From contig NZ_CP163439.1 in the NCBI RefSeq assembly GCF_041052385.1, forward strand, positions 2,035,001 to 2,099,000: DNA of 64,000 nt. Reading direction: 5' to 3'. This document shows, piece by piece, positions 54,401 through 63,100 of this stretch. This stretch comes from Streptomyces sp. R28 (GTDB taxonomy: Bacteria > Actinomycetota > Actinomycetes > Streptomycetales > Streptomycetaceae). A program made the position numbers and the translations under genes. The notes below the pieces were generated by a model. The model made no database searches. It saw only the letters and a program-made list of their open reading frames with translations, and was not told the DNA's origin. Position 1 is the stretch's first letter. The number at the start of each line of letters is the position of its first letter.

Positions 54401-57030
54401 CCGCCGTCGCCCAGCCACAGGCCGATGGTGCTCTGGAGGGCGCCGTCGAGAATGCTCGGGTGCAGCAGGCCGCCGTGCAGCGGTTCGGCCGCTTCCGGCA
54501 GGCGCAGTTCGGCCAGGACCTGACGGTGGCCCTCCGCGTCCGTGCCGGTGCGCAGCTCGGTCAAGGATCGCTGCGAGGGACCGTACTCCAGGCCGAGACT
54601 GCCGTAGAGGCCGTAGACGTGCTCACCGGAGTACGTCGCCTCGGTGCACACGGCCCGCAGCTCGGCGAGGGGCAGGGTACGCAGAGTGGCGTCCTGGGCC
54701 AGGGTCGCCCGGCCCTGGCCGCACAGGGTGGTGTCGCCGTCGGCTCCGACATCGAGGATTTCGTACGTGCAGCCCTCCCCGCCGGTGCGCACGCGCACGC
54801 GCAGCGTCAGCCCTTCGGGACCGGACACGGCGGCCCGGAGCCACACCACATCGGTCAGCCGGACGGCGGCGGCGTCCTCCCGTCCCAGCGCCCGGGCGAC
54901 CGCCACGCGCGCCATCTCCAGCTGCGCGACCCCCGGCAGCACCCGGCCGCCGCGGACCTGATGGTCACGCAGATACGGTTCCGAGCCGTCGAAGCGGGTC
55001 TCGTACGTCACCTCGTCCGCCGGCCCGCCGGGCACGGTCCGCTGGAGCAGCGGGTGGGTCTGCGGGGCGGAGGAGGCGCTCGGCGAGTAGCCCTGGGCAG
55101 CGGTCGTGTTCTGGACGCCGTGGCCTCCTTGGGCTCCTTGGACTCCTTGGACTCCTTGGACGGCGACCAGATGGGACGCCATGGCCTGCAGCGTGCGGTG
55201 CTCGCCGAAGACGCCCGGAATCAGCGCCAGCCCGTAGCGCTCGTTCACCCGCTCGACGAGCCTCGCGCGCCCGCCCAGGTCCAGCCCGAACTCGCTGAGC
55301 TCTGCGTCGGGGTGCACATCGGCGGGGCGCACACCGAGAAGGGCCGCCACCTCTTCGGTGAGGGCGGTGCTTACGAGGGAGAGGGCGTCGGGAGTGCCCG
55401 GGGCGGACGGGGCCGGGGCCCTTTCGGCCGGAGCCTCGGCGGCGGGAGCCTGCGCGGGGACGACCGGGGCGGCAGCGGGTGCGTCGGCCGGCGCGGCGGG
55501 AACGGGAACGGGAACGGGAACGGGAACGGGAACGGCCGACGCTGCCGCGACGACATCGGCGGACAGCTGAGGCTCCAGCCACGCCGTCAGCTCCGCGATC
55601 GTCCGATGCTCGAACATCACCGTCGGCGACAACTCCACCGACAGCCGCTCCTCCAACGCCGCGACCAACGACAGCAGGTCAGCCGACCCCAACCCCAACT
55701 CGTAGTAACCGAGCCCCACATCCACCTGATCCGCAGCCATCTCCAATCGGGCAGCCACCAACTCCCGCAACACAGCAGAGACAGACAGGGAACCCACCAC
55801 CGGCACAACAGCGGGAGCCGCAGCGGGAGCCGGAGCGGGCACTGCGGCCGGCGCTGCCGCGACGGCATCGGCGGACAGCTGAGGCTCCAGCCACGCCGCC
55901 AGCTCCGCGATCGTCCGATGCTCGAACATCACCGTCGGCGACAACTCCACCGACAGCCGCCCCTCCAACTCCCCCACCAAGGCCAGCAGATCAGCCGACC
56001 CCAACCCCAACTCGTAAAAACCCAACCCCGCATCCACCGCATCCACAGCCACACCCAGCCGAGAACCCACCAACTCCCGCAACACAGCGGAGACAGACAG
56101 GGAACCCACCACCGGGACGACAGCGGGAGCCGGAGCGGCAGCGGCAGCGGCAGGGGCAGGGGCAGCGGGCGGTGCGGGAGCGTCGCCGCGGACGTCGAGC
56201 GCGCCGGCCGCCCGGATGCGCTTGGCGACGAACTGTCCGACCTCGGCCACCTTCTGGCCGGCCTCGTCGTAGAACTCCACGACCAGGCGGATGAGTTCGT
56301 CGTCGCGGCGTACGGAGTCGGCGGGCACCCGGACGTAGCAGCGCCCGCCGAGCGGCCCGGTCGTGCGGAAGCGGTCGAACATCAGCGGGAGGTAGAGGCC
56401 GGGGCCGTCGTTGTCCCCGTGCAGCATGCCCAGGGCGACACCACCGCCGAGGAGACCGGCTTCGAAGAGGGCCGGGTGGAAGAGGAACGCGTCGGTGGAG
56501 GCCTGGTGTTCGGGGGCGAGTTCCAGTTCGGCGATCCAGTCGCCGGGACGGTGGTGGACCGCGCCGCCGAGCTTCATCAGGCCCGAGTGGAGGAGGTCGT
56601 ACTCCCGGCACCAGGTGTAGATCTCGTCCATGGTGGTGCGCCGGGTCGCCCCCTGCACGGGCAGCGGGAGCCGCTCCGTGAAGGCGACGGGGCCACGGTG
56701 GTGGGCGGTGACGACGGCGTGCACGACGTCGGTGGTGTCCTCGGCGCGGCGGCTGCGCACCTCGATGCGCCATCCCCCGCCGGCCGCCGGGCGTCCCTCG
56801 ACGGTGGTCAGGACGGCCTCACCGGGCCCGGCGACGAGCGGCGCGAGGATGGTGAGGTTGCGCAACTCCACCTCGGGCATGGGGTGTCCGTGCCGGGCGA
56901 GCACCTGGAGGACCAGGTCCACGTAACCGACACCGGGCAGCAGGCTGCGGCCGTACACGACGTGCCCGCGCAACAGGGGGTTGTCGGCGGTGACGGTAAA
57001 GGTCTCGGTGAACGTCGGCAATGCGGTCAT
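48415..57030 (-). CDS. Trans-AT PKS: DH-like-ACP-ACP-ACP0-DH-KS-KR-ACP-KS0-carrier
   Basis: A 2871-residue protein whose ATG overlaps the phosphopantetheinyl transferase stop (ATGA). The N-terminal hot-dog domain, 10-290, has HVVYGRSLLPG, but the usual HPALLD aspartate is Glu (HPALFEAGLL). Two near-identical ACPs follow, near 344 and 447 (GLGSADLL), then a carrier-like domain near 582 where LDLGG replaces the serine. Next come DH (HQVRGGRVLPG 694, HPSILDGALQ 860), KS 958-1385 (Cys in VDTMCSSSL, EAHGTGT), KR (GGMGGLG 1756), ACP (GMDSV 2060), and a second KS, 2150-2570, with Cys but ESAANGT in place of EAHGTGT. A PCP-like carrier (GGNSLL, 2793) closes the protein. Starting with a DH implies a module split from another protein. 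The His-less KS should transfer rather than extend, handing the chain to the NRPS downstream. Confidence 0.92.
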   Translation of the reverse strand: MTALPTFTETFTVTADNPLLRGHVVYGRSLLPGVGYVDLVLQVLARHGHPMPEVELRNLTILAPLVAGPGEAVLTTVEGRPAAGGGWRIEVRSRRAEDTTDVVHAVVTAHHRGPVAFTERLPLPVQGATRRTTMDEIYTWCREYDLLHSGLMKLGGAVHHRPGDWIAELELAPEHQASTDAFLFHPALFEAGLLGGGVALGMLHGDNDGPGLYLPLMFDRFRTTGPLGGRCYVRVPADSVRRDDELIRLVVEFYDEAGQKVAEVGQFVAKRIRAAGALDVRGDAPAPPAAPAPAAAAAAPAPAVVPVVGSLSVSAVLRELVGSRLGVAVDAVDAGLGFYELGLGSADLLALVGELEGRLSVELSPTVMFEHRTIAELAAWLEPQLSADAVAAAPAAVPAPAPAAAPAVVPVVGSLSVSAVLRELVAARLEMAADQVDVGLGYYELGLGSADLLSLVAALEERLSVELSPTVMFEHRTIAELTAWLEPQLSADVVAAASAVPVPVPVPVPVPAAPADAPAAAPVVPAQAPAAEAPAERAPAPSAPGTPDALSLVSTALTEEVAALLGVRPADVHPDAELSEFGLDLGGRARLVERVNERYGLALIPGVFGEHRTLQAMASHLVAVQGVQGVQGAQGGHGVQNTTAAQGYSPSASSAPQTHPLLQRTVPGGPADEVTYETRFDGSEPYLRDHQVRGGRVLPGVAQLEMARVAVARALGREDAAAVRLTDVVWLRAAVSGPEGLTLRVRVRTGGEGCTYEILDVGADGDTTLCGQGRATLAQDATLRTLPLAELRAVCTEATYSGEHVYGLYGSLGLEYGPSQRSLTELRTGTDAEGHRQVLAELRLPEAAEPLHGGLLHPSILDGALQSTIGLWLGDGGSAALALPFALTRAEAVAATPTTAYAWIRHQSGSGTDRASARLDVTVVDEHGRVCVELSGLSSRPLPAVETPAEPEAVRPGDIAIIGVSGRYPEAAGLDEFWRNLRAGRDCVREVPAGRWNHGRYAEAGAGRWGGFLDDIDRFDPLFFQISLLEADHLDPQERLFLQCAHHTLEDAGYTADRLSPNARVGVFVGVMYQEYQLLGAQAQERGESAALWGSASTIANRVSYFYDFHGPSMAVDTMCSSSLTAIHLACEAIRSGQCDTALAGGVNLTPHPNKHLVLGQRKFLSSDGRCRSFGEGGDGYVPGEGVGAVLLKPLEQAIADGDQIHAVIKGTAVNHGGRTSGYSVPTPVAQGEVITAALAAAGVDPRSLSYLEAHGTGTSLGDPIEVSGLQRAFSRAGGSPERLAIGSVKSNIGHLESAAGIAALTKVLLQLRHGELVPSLHSATLNPHIDFDRTPLHVQQTLEPWHRPVVDYDGEQRTAPRIAGVSSFGGGGSNAHVIITEYQPPARPAAVPAGGRPALLVLSAKSEAQLVEQARLLHIRLGQLSDADLPAIAWTLQSGRIALEERLAFTASSLAEARERLAAFATDPGARGPWHRGTVRPDRPADAPAVRAALDAWTRQGTHEDLLAGWADGAEVRWEDAWPAGSPVRRISLPGYPFARERCWYDLDTQGAPHRPAPAAGSRAVGDADVVLLRPEWTERQATAGAAGAFSKRHVVVLGLAADARDALRAALPAGTECTFLEPADAPLDRQYADAVRQVFTLTRGLLEQGVRRPTLLQVAAVGDSDRLACFSGLGALLRTAHLENPKLHTQYLECLDGVSPATVAARLTAEAGTDPEPEVRHHEGRRQVRRLAEITGVRPAPAPWREDGVYLITGGMGGLGLHVARDIAASVAHATVVLTGRSPLTDERRAVLKDLRTIGLTVQYEAVDVADRDALGALLARVTVDHGPLTGVLHAAGVIEDNFIVRKSAEELDRVLAPKVAGLVHLDELTQEQPLELFVCFSSLAGAFGNPGQSDYAAANAFMDAYAGHRNRLVSAGRRSGRTVSVNWPLWDEGAMGAQGPVREQLLALGLAPLDTPRGLAALHQALAGAAGGVTDGRLLVVAGDREALLTRLTERAGAAAPQTTTDTAAQDPAPATVADGGSARSVEDRAVAHLRRVLAAALKLGPERLDPDTPLERYGMDSVLAVAMVEPLEDTFGPLSRTLLFEVQTVRGLAHHLAADHPQALRTLVGEPAPATAPAQPQATAPPRTAQTPTPVRHEPDHRSQDIAIIGIGGRYPQADDLDAFWTALREGRDCVTEVPADRWKTDGGARYGAFLDGIDRFDPLHFGISPREAAAMDPQQRLFLETVWHLLEQGGVTQEVIERRYGRRVGVYVGAAYQMYRADASEPVLSALTSAASYNLIANRVSHYFGLEGPSLAVDSMCTSSAMAVHLACADLLRGECELAVAGGVNLTVHEDKYVALSEMQLLGTHPGARSFRDGDGYLPAEAVGAVLLKPLDAALRDGDTVHAVIKSTASQHAGRSNGFMTPSHRTQVATMRRALERAGAEPADITYVESAANGTAFSDEVELRALREVFTGVTTPVPVGAVKSNLGHPEAASGIAQLTKVVLQLQHGQIAPLVDAGTANPRLDLDGSPVELSDRLTDWEPRGVTGTGGPSQPRRALINCVAAGGSHVSMVVEAPPAAAEVRTVTPDTAPQVVVVSARTEERLYTAVQRLLDHLADLPGDDGTDSTVSLADIAYTTQLGREPLTERLAVVAADRAELARALAEHVAGTPTTVPVYRGNADDDPGPWTAVLSGPRSEAFLAGLAEDRALEELAALWVRGIRVPWSALHTGRRRMVPLPATVFEAGSYWIGRDPRAVVPQTRAQEPVPPAGPVTDAEQTMGQAWADVLQVDAATLTARTDFFSLGGNSLLATRLINLLKERAGVELSVEAVFAAPRLSDMAGELRERLLVAEDTSTPELDLILEGIALVEHMSDEELDALDIES
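55126..55165. repeat. 9-bp tandem repeats in a coding linker
   Basis: Repeats of CTCCTTGGA (plus strand) encode a Gln-Gly-Val linker after the serine-less carrier domain of the minus-strand PKS. Confidence 0.8.
55498..55536. repeat. 6-bp tandem repeat in a coding linker
   Basis: GGGAAC is repeated about six times and encodes a Val-Pro run between ACP2 and the serine-less carrier domain. Slippage-prone but in frame. Confidence 0.85.
55561..56125. repeat. Direct repeat of about 250 bp encoding tandem ACPs
   Basis: The DNA of ACP2 (from 55561) and ACP1 (from 55873) is offset by 312 bases and very similar across the whole domain, with runs of tens of identical bases. This indicates recent duplication or gene conversion of the tandem carrier pair. 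Confidence 0.85.
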
Positions 57031-57761
57031 CGGTTTTCCGTCCCAAGAAAGGCGCGCGAAGGTGCCCGAGTATGCGTGGCGCGAACCGGGGATTCGTTTA
57101 TGGACAGGGGAAGAGCGATGGCTGTCAGGATGAACCCGTCGCGGTGCATCCAGCGCCCTGTGAGCCGGGGTACAGGATTCCCTGCCGCCTGGGGTGGGGG
57201 CACCAGGAACCGCGCGGAGAAGAAGCCGCGGGAATCGATGTCGATCCGGGCCCCGTCGAACCCCAGCATCCGCTGGGCGAGGGGAAACCAGGCTTTGTAG
57301 ACGGCTTCCTTGCAGCTGAACAGCAAGCGGTCCCATGGCACCGCGTCGCTTTGTGCGCCGAGCCGTTCCACAAGGTCTCGTTCGGCCGGCAGGGCGACCA
57401 GGTCGAGTAAGTCTCCGGGAAGCGGGGCGCTTTCCTCGGCATCGATGCCCACGGAATGCATCCGGCTGGCCCGCGCCACCGCGGCGGCACGGTATCCGGA
57501 GCAGTGCGTCATACTGCCGACCACTCCGGCCGGCCATTGCGGAGCCCTGTGCCGACCGGGCGGCAGTGGAACCGGAGGAATTCCCAGTTCGCCGAGCGCG
57601 GTACGAGCACACTGGCGCACCGTCGAGAATTCCCGTCGGCGCCGTGGTACGGCATCGGCGATGGCCGTGCGTTCCTCGGCGAAGAGACGTATGTCCGCGT
57701 CCTCGTCGTCGTCCAATGCCTCTGCGGACATCACGTCGACGGGAAGTATCTCCTCGATCAC
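57027..57761 (-). CDS. 4'-phosphopantetheinyl transferase (EntD/Sfp-type)
   Basis: A 244-residue enzyme starting at GTG after GGGGGAA. The Mg-binding VGIDAE motif and the FSCKEAVYKAW motif (W/FxxKExxxK) identify the Sfp/EntD superfamily, which attaches phosphopantetheine from CoA to carrier-domain serines. EntD-like features include PRRRREF near the N terminus and a MTHC segment. Its stop overlaps the start of the PKS downstream (ATGA), so it is co-translated with a protein carrying several carriers. It very likely activates the ACP and PCP domains of this whole cluster. No truncation is seen. Confidence 0.93.
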   Translation of the reverse strand: MIEEILPVDVMSAEALDDDEDADIRLFAEERTAIADAVPRRRREFSTVRQCARTALGELGIPPVPLPPGRHRAPQWPAGVVGSMTHCSGYRAAAVARASRMHSVGIDAEESAPLPGDLLDLVALPAERDLVERLGAQSDAVPWDRLLFSCKEAVYKAWFPLAQRMLGFDGARIDIDSRGFFSARFLVPPPQAAGNPVPRLTGRWMHRDGFILTAIALPLSINESPVRATHTRAPSRAFLGTENR

Positions 57762-57793
57762 TGTTCCCCCGAGCCCCGTTCTCCGCCTGTTTG

Positions 57794-58350
57794 TCAGACG
57801 GTCAGCGAGAAGTGCTCGCTGAGTTCCCGTGCGCCGATGGCGAAGTCGCTGGTTCGCTCGGCCTTCTCCACCACCTCGTCGTCCCCGACCCCCTTCGAGA
57901 TGGCCACGAGCCACTCGTAGGTCTCGCTCGGATGAACGTCGTAGGTGCAGTGGACCTGGGACGGCAGGTCGGGGCTGAGGTCCGGGGCGTGGGCGGTGGC
58001 GTCCGCGAAGTCTTTCTTCGCCCCGAAGGTGCCCTCGAAGGTGAGACGCGGAGCGACTGGTGGGTGCGGAAACACTGGTCGAGTTCGCGGTCGAGTTCCG
58101 CGAAGTCGCGGTGCGGGATGAAGGGGGCGTTCTTCAGGTTCCCGGTGCGACCCATTTGGAGCCGCTCGACGTCACGGTACGGCCTGCCGTCGCTGCCGCC
58201 GCCCGCATCGTACAGCGGGACATTCTTCCAGAACCCGTTCCTGAACTCGTCATTCTCCTCTGTCGCAGTTGGCTCTGCGGCAAGGTATTCGAGATCTTCC
58301 CTCAAGCACTCCTGGTCGTTTTCTACACGACCGAGCATGTGCGAGCGCAC
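57794..58350 (-). pseudogene. Small unrecognised gene interrupted by a frameshift
   Basis: Two overlapping frames read as one protein of about 185 residues if one base is restored near 58047. The upstream part runs from a GTG at 58350 (GGGGGG six bases before it), through GFWKNVPLYD and PFIPHRDFAELD. The downstream part begins RLTFEGTFGAKK and ends SEHFSLTV. Both parts are acidic with ordinary amino-acid composition, while the alternative continuations are Arg/Ser/Pro-rich and look like out-of-frame reading. I do not recognise the family. It lies 32 bases before the phosphopantetheinyl transferase and would be the first gene of the middle operon. It is either a real one-base deletion or a sequencing error. 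Confidence 0.6.
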
Positions 58351-58683
58351 GCGGTTCCCCCCGGTTTCGATTGCGCTTTTTCGGTTGCGAGACGGGCTCA
58401 CACAGGCGACGCCAAAGCTATGCGGAGACTGGGCGGTCGCACATCAGTCCAGCTCCCCACGATGAAGTCGAGGTAGCCCTGACGACTTACAGCGTCAACA
58501 CCCAACAGATGCCATCGTTTTCCCCGAAGGCAAGAAACATACAACACCTCACCCTGGAATGCATGAGCCACCGACATCTCCGGTAAGACGCGCCCTGGAT
58601 TGCCGATGTCAAGAGTCAGTAACCAGCGGAAGGCAATCACAGAGATGCCACCCCAGCCCATGCGGCGTGAGGCTTTCCCCCCA

Positions 58684-58708
58684 TCTCGCTCCCCCATTCG
58701 AAGCGAGA
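58684..58708. repeat. Inverted repeat (7-bp arms)
   Basis: TCTCGCT and AGCGAGA are separated by 11 bases. It could be a weak hairpin or a protein-binding site; no T-tract follows, so a terminator is unlikely. Confidence 0.5.
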
Positions 58709-58717
58709 GCCTAGGTT

Positions 58718-58738
58718 GGTTGATCACGACCGTCAACC
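58718..58738. repeat. Inverted repeat with a TGATCAC core
   Basis: GGTTGA and TCAACC are separated by 9 bases. The left arm runs into TGATCAC, which shares the GATCAC core of the iterons about 250 bp to the right. It is a candidate operator for the same regulator. Confidence 0.5.
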
Positions 58739-58981
58739 GCCTTCCGAGGATCGCGCAGCTCGACCCTTCAGCCCGGACCCACCTCGCAACAGCCAATCCC
58801 TGCACGGGAAAAAGCGAAGCGGAATTCAACCATCCAGCCATCAGACCTGACCGACCAGGACCTTTGATCGCAACCGGACTCTCACGGACCGCGCTGCCCG
58901 CGCTCGTACCGACGGCGCCATGAACCGAGTGACGCCCGGCTCGGTGCACAGGCGGCGAACCGACGGGGTGTACACCGAGAC

Positions 58982-59050
58982 CCGTGATCACCGCGTACCG
59001 AGCGCCGCGATCACCGTGCCCCGAATTCCGTGATCACCGTTGAGAACCCG
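58982..59050. promoter_or_regulatory. Three 23-bp iterons with CCGYGATCACCG cores
   Basis: Three consecutive 23-bp units start at 58982, 59005 and 59028. Each opens with CCGTGATCACCG or CCGCGATCACCG, followed by 11 variable bases. Exact 23-bp spacing (about two helix turns) of a half-palindromic core suggests cooperative binding by a regulator on one face of the helix. It lies between divergent biosynthetic operons. No regulator gene is present in the window. Confidence 0.55.
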
Positions 59051-59412
59051 AACCAGGTATGTCAGGTTCGGTTCGGTGCGGTGCGGTTGAAGCCCCGCTG
59101 GAACAGGTCCGGCGCCGGCGTGTGCGACGGTAACCACGCCCACGGGCCTCACGTTGCGATGCACCAGGCAGTGCCCCGCCCGCGGTTCCCAGCCGTTCAA
59201 CGATGGCGAATCCCCGGCTGGACATAAGCGGCATAGACCGGCTCGCCGAAGTGATTCCCGAGTACCGGGACACCGCCTGAGCTGGTCGAATGGAATATTC
59301 GACAGCCGCGATGCACCGGGGGGCGGATCATGGTTGACGGCTTGCGGCGGATGACCTAAGCTCCCTTTCCATTCGATCAAGGTTGCGAAACTCTCGGGGG
59401 GTGAATCCAACC

Positions 59413-59514
59413 ATGATGGTCGAGGTCAATTCGGGTTGTGTGAGCGTGAATGTGAGTGGTGAACTTCCACTCCGGTTCGCGTTGTTCACTCATCATTCGA
59501 CTTCTGTCTCCTGA
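59413..59514 (+). CDS. Short candidate ORF, 33 residues, unrecognised
   Basis: ATG-ATG start, with a GGGGGG run about 8 bases upstream, and a TGA after 33 codons. The product is a short neutral peptide with one Cys and no recognisable family. It could be a leader peptide or chance. It is the only short frame in this gap with a plausible ribosome site. Confidence 0.18.
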   Translation: MMVEVNSGCVSVNVSGELPLRFALFTHHSTSVS

Positions 59515-60120
59515 TGCCGGCCATTCTCAGTGAGACCGCTCGAGGAGAGCAGCACTCGCTACGCTCAGGAACCCAGGAACCGCTGACGTGCCGCCGTGCC
59601 GGCATGCCGTGCCGACCAGTGCAAAGCTCTGACGCTAGCCGCTGGCAGAACACGGAGAGCCACTCCCGGGGACCCGCTGGAAGCGACCGGGCCGCGCGGC
59701 GGACACACCAGGTCCATCGGCTCAGCACCCGGCGGTCAAGCCTTTTCCGGGACCACTTTGTGCAACACCACGCAAGTAGCGTGCCAGTTCTTTAGCGGCG
59801 CCTTCCAGGATTCAACGCGGAGCGGATTGACATCGGACCTGACGGGGGTCCCGCGTGATTCCTGGCACCCGCTCCGGCGGCCACCGGCGAACCCGGTCCG
59901 TCGTATCACCTAACGCTGGCTCATCCGCGACCGCCTTTTCCTGACCGCCGTCGCTCTGAACTGCACGCACTGCCTTCCGGCCCGCACATCGGTTCCTCGC
60001 GAACCGCACATTCATGTGCCGGCATTCTGGAATTCCCGTCGCGCAACTCCGGCTGTTTCCACCGGCTATGCCCCCACGGGCCTACCCGCCGGCCTGATGC
60101 TCCTTCTGGGACGGACACGA

Positions 60121-63100
60121 TGACCGAATCGACCACGTTCAGCGAGACCTTCACTGTCACCGCCGACAACCCGCTGCTGCACGGGCACGTCGTCTACGGA
60201 CGCAGCCTCCTGCCCGGAGTCGGTTACGTGGACCTGGTCCTCCAGGTCCTCGCTCGGCATGGCCACCCCATGCAGGACGTGGAGTTGCGCAACCTCACGA
60301 TCCTTGCTCCGCTCGTCGTCGGGTCCGCGCAAAGCGCCCTTACCACCGTCGAGGGACGCCCGGGGCCGGACGGCGGCTGGCGTGTCGAGGTGCGCAGCCG
60401 ACGCCCCGAGGACACCGTCGACGTTCTCCACGCCGTCGCGACCGTGCGCCGCCGTGCCGCCGCCACCTTCACCGAACGGCTTCCGCTGCCGGTCGACGGG
60501 GCCACCCGGCGTACCACGCTCGATGAGATCTACACCTGGTGCCGCGAGTACGACCTGGTCCACTCCGGCCTGATGAAGATCAGCGGCGCGGTCCACCACC
60601 GAGCCGGCGACTGGATCGCCGAAGTGGAACTCGCCCCCGAACACCAGGGAACCAACCCCGCGTTCCTCTTCCACCCGGCCCTGTTCGAGGCAGGCCTCCT
60701 CGGCGGTGGTGTCGCCATCGGCATGCTGTACGGCGACGACGACGGCCCCGGCCTCTACCTGCCACTCATGTTCGAGCGGTTCCGCGCCACCGGACCCCTG
60801 GGGAGCCGCTGCTACGTCCGCGTCCCCGCCGACTCCGTACGCCGGGACGACGAACTCATACGTCTCAGCGTGGAGTTCTACGACGCCACCGGCGCGAAGG
60901 TCGCCGAGGTGGGCCAGTTCGTGGCCAAGCGGGTCCGCGCTGCGGCGTCCCTCGACGTCCGCGGCGACGCCTCCACGCTGCCGACACCGGCTCCCGCTGC
61001 GCCTGTGGCGGCCCCTTCGGCTGGGGATGGCCTGGTGGAGGCGGTGCGGGGGCTGGTGGCGTCCCGGTTGGAGGTGGCTGCGGATCAGGTGGATGTGGGG
61101 CTCGGTTACTACGAGTTGGGGTTGGCGTCGGCTGACCTGCTGTCGTTGGTCGCGGCGTTGGAGGAGCGGCTGTCGGTGGAGTTGTCGCCGACGGTGATGT
61201 TCGAGCATCGGACGATCGCCGAGCTGGCGGCATGGCTGGAGTCGCAAGTGCCCGCGCAGGTCCTGGCGACCACCCCCACGCCTCCCGCCCCATCCGATCG
61301 GGAGCCAACTCCCGTCGCCCCTGCCCCTGCCCCTGTCCCTGTCCATGCCCCTGTTCCTGCCCCTGTCCCTGTCCCGGATGCCGCGGCCCTCCCGTCGCCC
61401 GACGCCCGGAGCGACGATCCGTACTCCGCCCTGCGCGCTGCCCTCGCCGAAGAGCTGTCCACACTCCTTGGTGTCCCCGTCGCCGAACTCCACGCCGACG
61501 CCGAGCTGACCGAGTTCGGGCTGGACGTGGGGGGCCTGGCACACCTGGCCGACCGGCTGAACGCGCGCCTTGGCCTGACCGTCCCGGTCACCGCCTTACA
61601 AGAGCACCGCACCTTGCGGACCCTCGCGGAACACCTTGGCCATGAGCACCCCACCCCGGCCGTCCACGACCGACAGCCACCGACAGCGCAGCCCCATCCG
61701 CTGCTCCACCGGACCGTCACCGCCACCGGCGACAGCGACAGCGCCGACACCGGCGAAGCCACGACGTACGAGACACGCTTCACCGGCGACGAGCCCTGCC
61801 TGCGCGACCACCGCGTGCACGGCGGAAAGGTCCTGCCCGGAGTCGCTCATCTGGAGATGGCCCGGGTGGCGGCCGCGAGGACGCTGGGACAGGGCGACGC
61901 CGCCGCCGTCCGGCTCACCGACGTGGTGTGGCTGCGACCCGCCGTCTGCGGTCCCGACGGGCTCGTGCTGCGGGTGCGCGTGCGCACAACCACCGCGGGC
62001 GACTGCACGTACGAGATCCACAGCAAGGACGAGCGAGGTGACACCACCCTGTGCAGCCAGGGCCGGGCGACCCTCGCCCAGGACGCCCCGCAGCTCCCGC
62101 CCCTTCTTGACGACCTGCGTGCGAGCTGCACCGATGCCGTCCACACCGGCGAGCACATCTACGGGCTCTACGACGGCATGGGGATGGTCTACGGCCCCTC
62201 CCAGCAGTCGGTCACCCGGCTGCACGTCGGCACCGACCCCCACGGACGGCCCCAGGTCCTGGCCGAACTGCGCCTGCCGCCTGAGGCCGAGCCTCTCGGC
62301 GTCGCTGGTCTGATGCACCCGAGCATCCTCGACGGCGCCCTCCAGGCCACGGTGGGACTGTGGCTGGCGGAAGCGGCCGATGGCCGACAGACCGGCCTCG
62401 CGCTGCCCTTCGCCCTCGAACGCGCCGAGGCCGTCGCCGCCACTCCCGCCACCGCGTACGCGTGGATCCGCCACCGGCCCGGTGGCGCCATGGATACCAC
62501 CGCGGCGAAGCTCGACGTCACCGTCCTCGACGAACAGGGCCGTGTGTGCGTGGAGTTGACCGGCCTGTCCACCCGCCGCCTGCGCGACACCTCTTCCGAC
62601 GACGCGACCGAGTCGGGGTCTGTGGGTGTGGGTGATATCGCGGTTATTGGTGTGAGTGGCCGTTATCCGGAGGCGGCGGATCTGGATGAGTTCTGGCTGA
62701 ATCTGCGTGCGGGCCGTGACAGTGTCCGTGAGGTGCCGGCCGGGCGGTGGGACCGGGGCCGGTATGCGGAGGCCGGTGGTGGGGTGTGGGGCGGTTTCCT
62801 GGATGACATCGACCGGTTCGATCCGTTGTTCTTCCAGATCTCGCTGCTGGAGGCCGACTATCTGGATCCGCAGGAGCGTTTGTTCCTGCAGTGCGCTCAC
62901 CACACGCTGGAGGATGCCGGATATACGGCCGGCCGGCTTGCGCGGGACGCGAAGGTGGGCGTGTTCGTCGGTGTGATGTATCAGGAGTACCAGCTCCTGG
63001 GCGCGCAGGCGCAGGAGCGGGGCAGGCCCGATGCGTTGTGGGGCAGTGCGTCCACGGTCGCCAACCGGGTGTCGTACTTCTACGACTTCCACGGGCCGAG

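Larger units (their letters stand above)
58351..60120. other. Intergenic divergent control region with no convincing gene
   Basis: About 1.77 kb separates the divergent middle operon and the plus-strand PKS. GC and codon bias are lower than in the neighbours, and the frames of 60-200 residues on both strands are short, Arg/Ser/Pro-rich and without family motifs. It contains inverted repeats, three 23-bp iterons with GATCACC cores, a GGTGTACACC palindrome (58967-58976) and the inverted pair TCGAAT/ATTCGA near 59287-59303. Promoters for both directions must lie here, but I cannot place them with confidence. A decayed gene cannot be excluded. Confidence 0.6.

Noticed and set aside
39763..57300. 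Very long plus-strand frames over the NRPS and the middle PKS
   Set aside because: Antisense shadows with no recognisable domains; the minus-strand frames carry all catalytic motifs.
58398..59410. Minus-strand frames of 197 and 140 residues in the intergenic region
   Set aside because: No family motif, no clear ribosome site, atypical composition and codon use.
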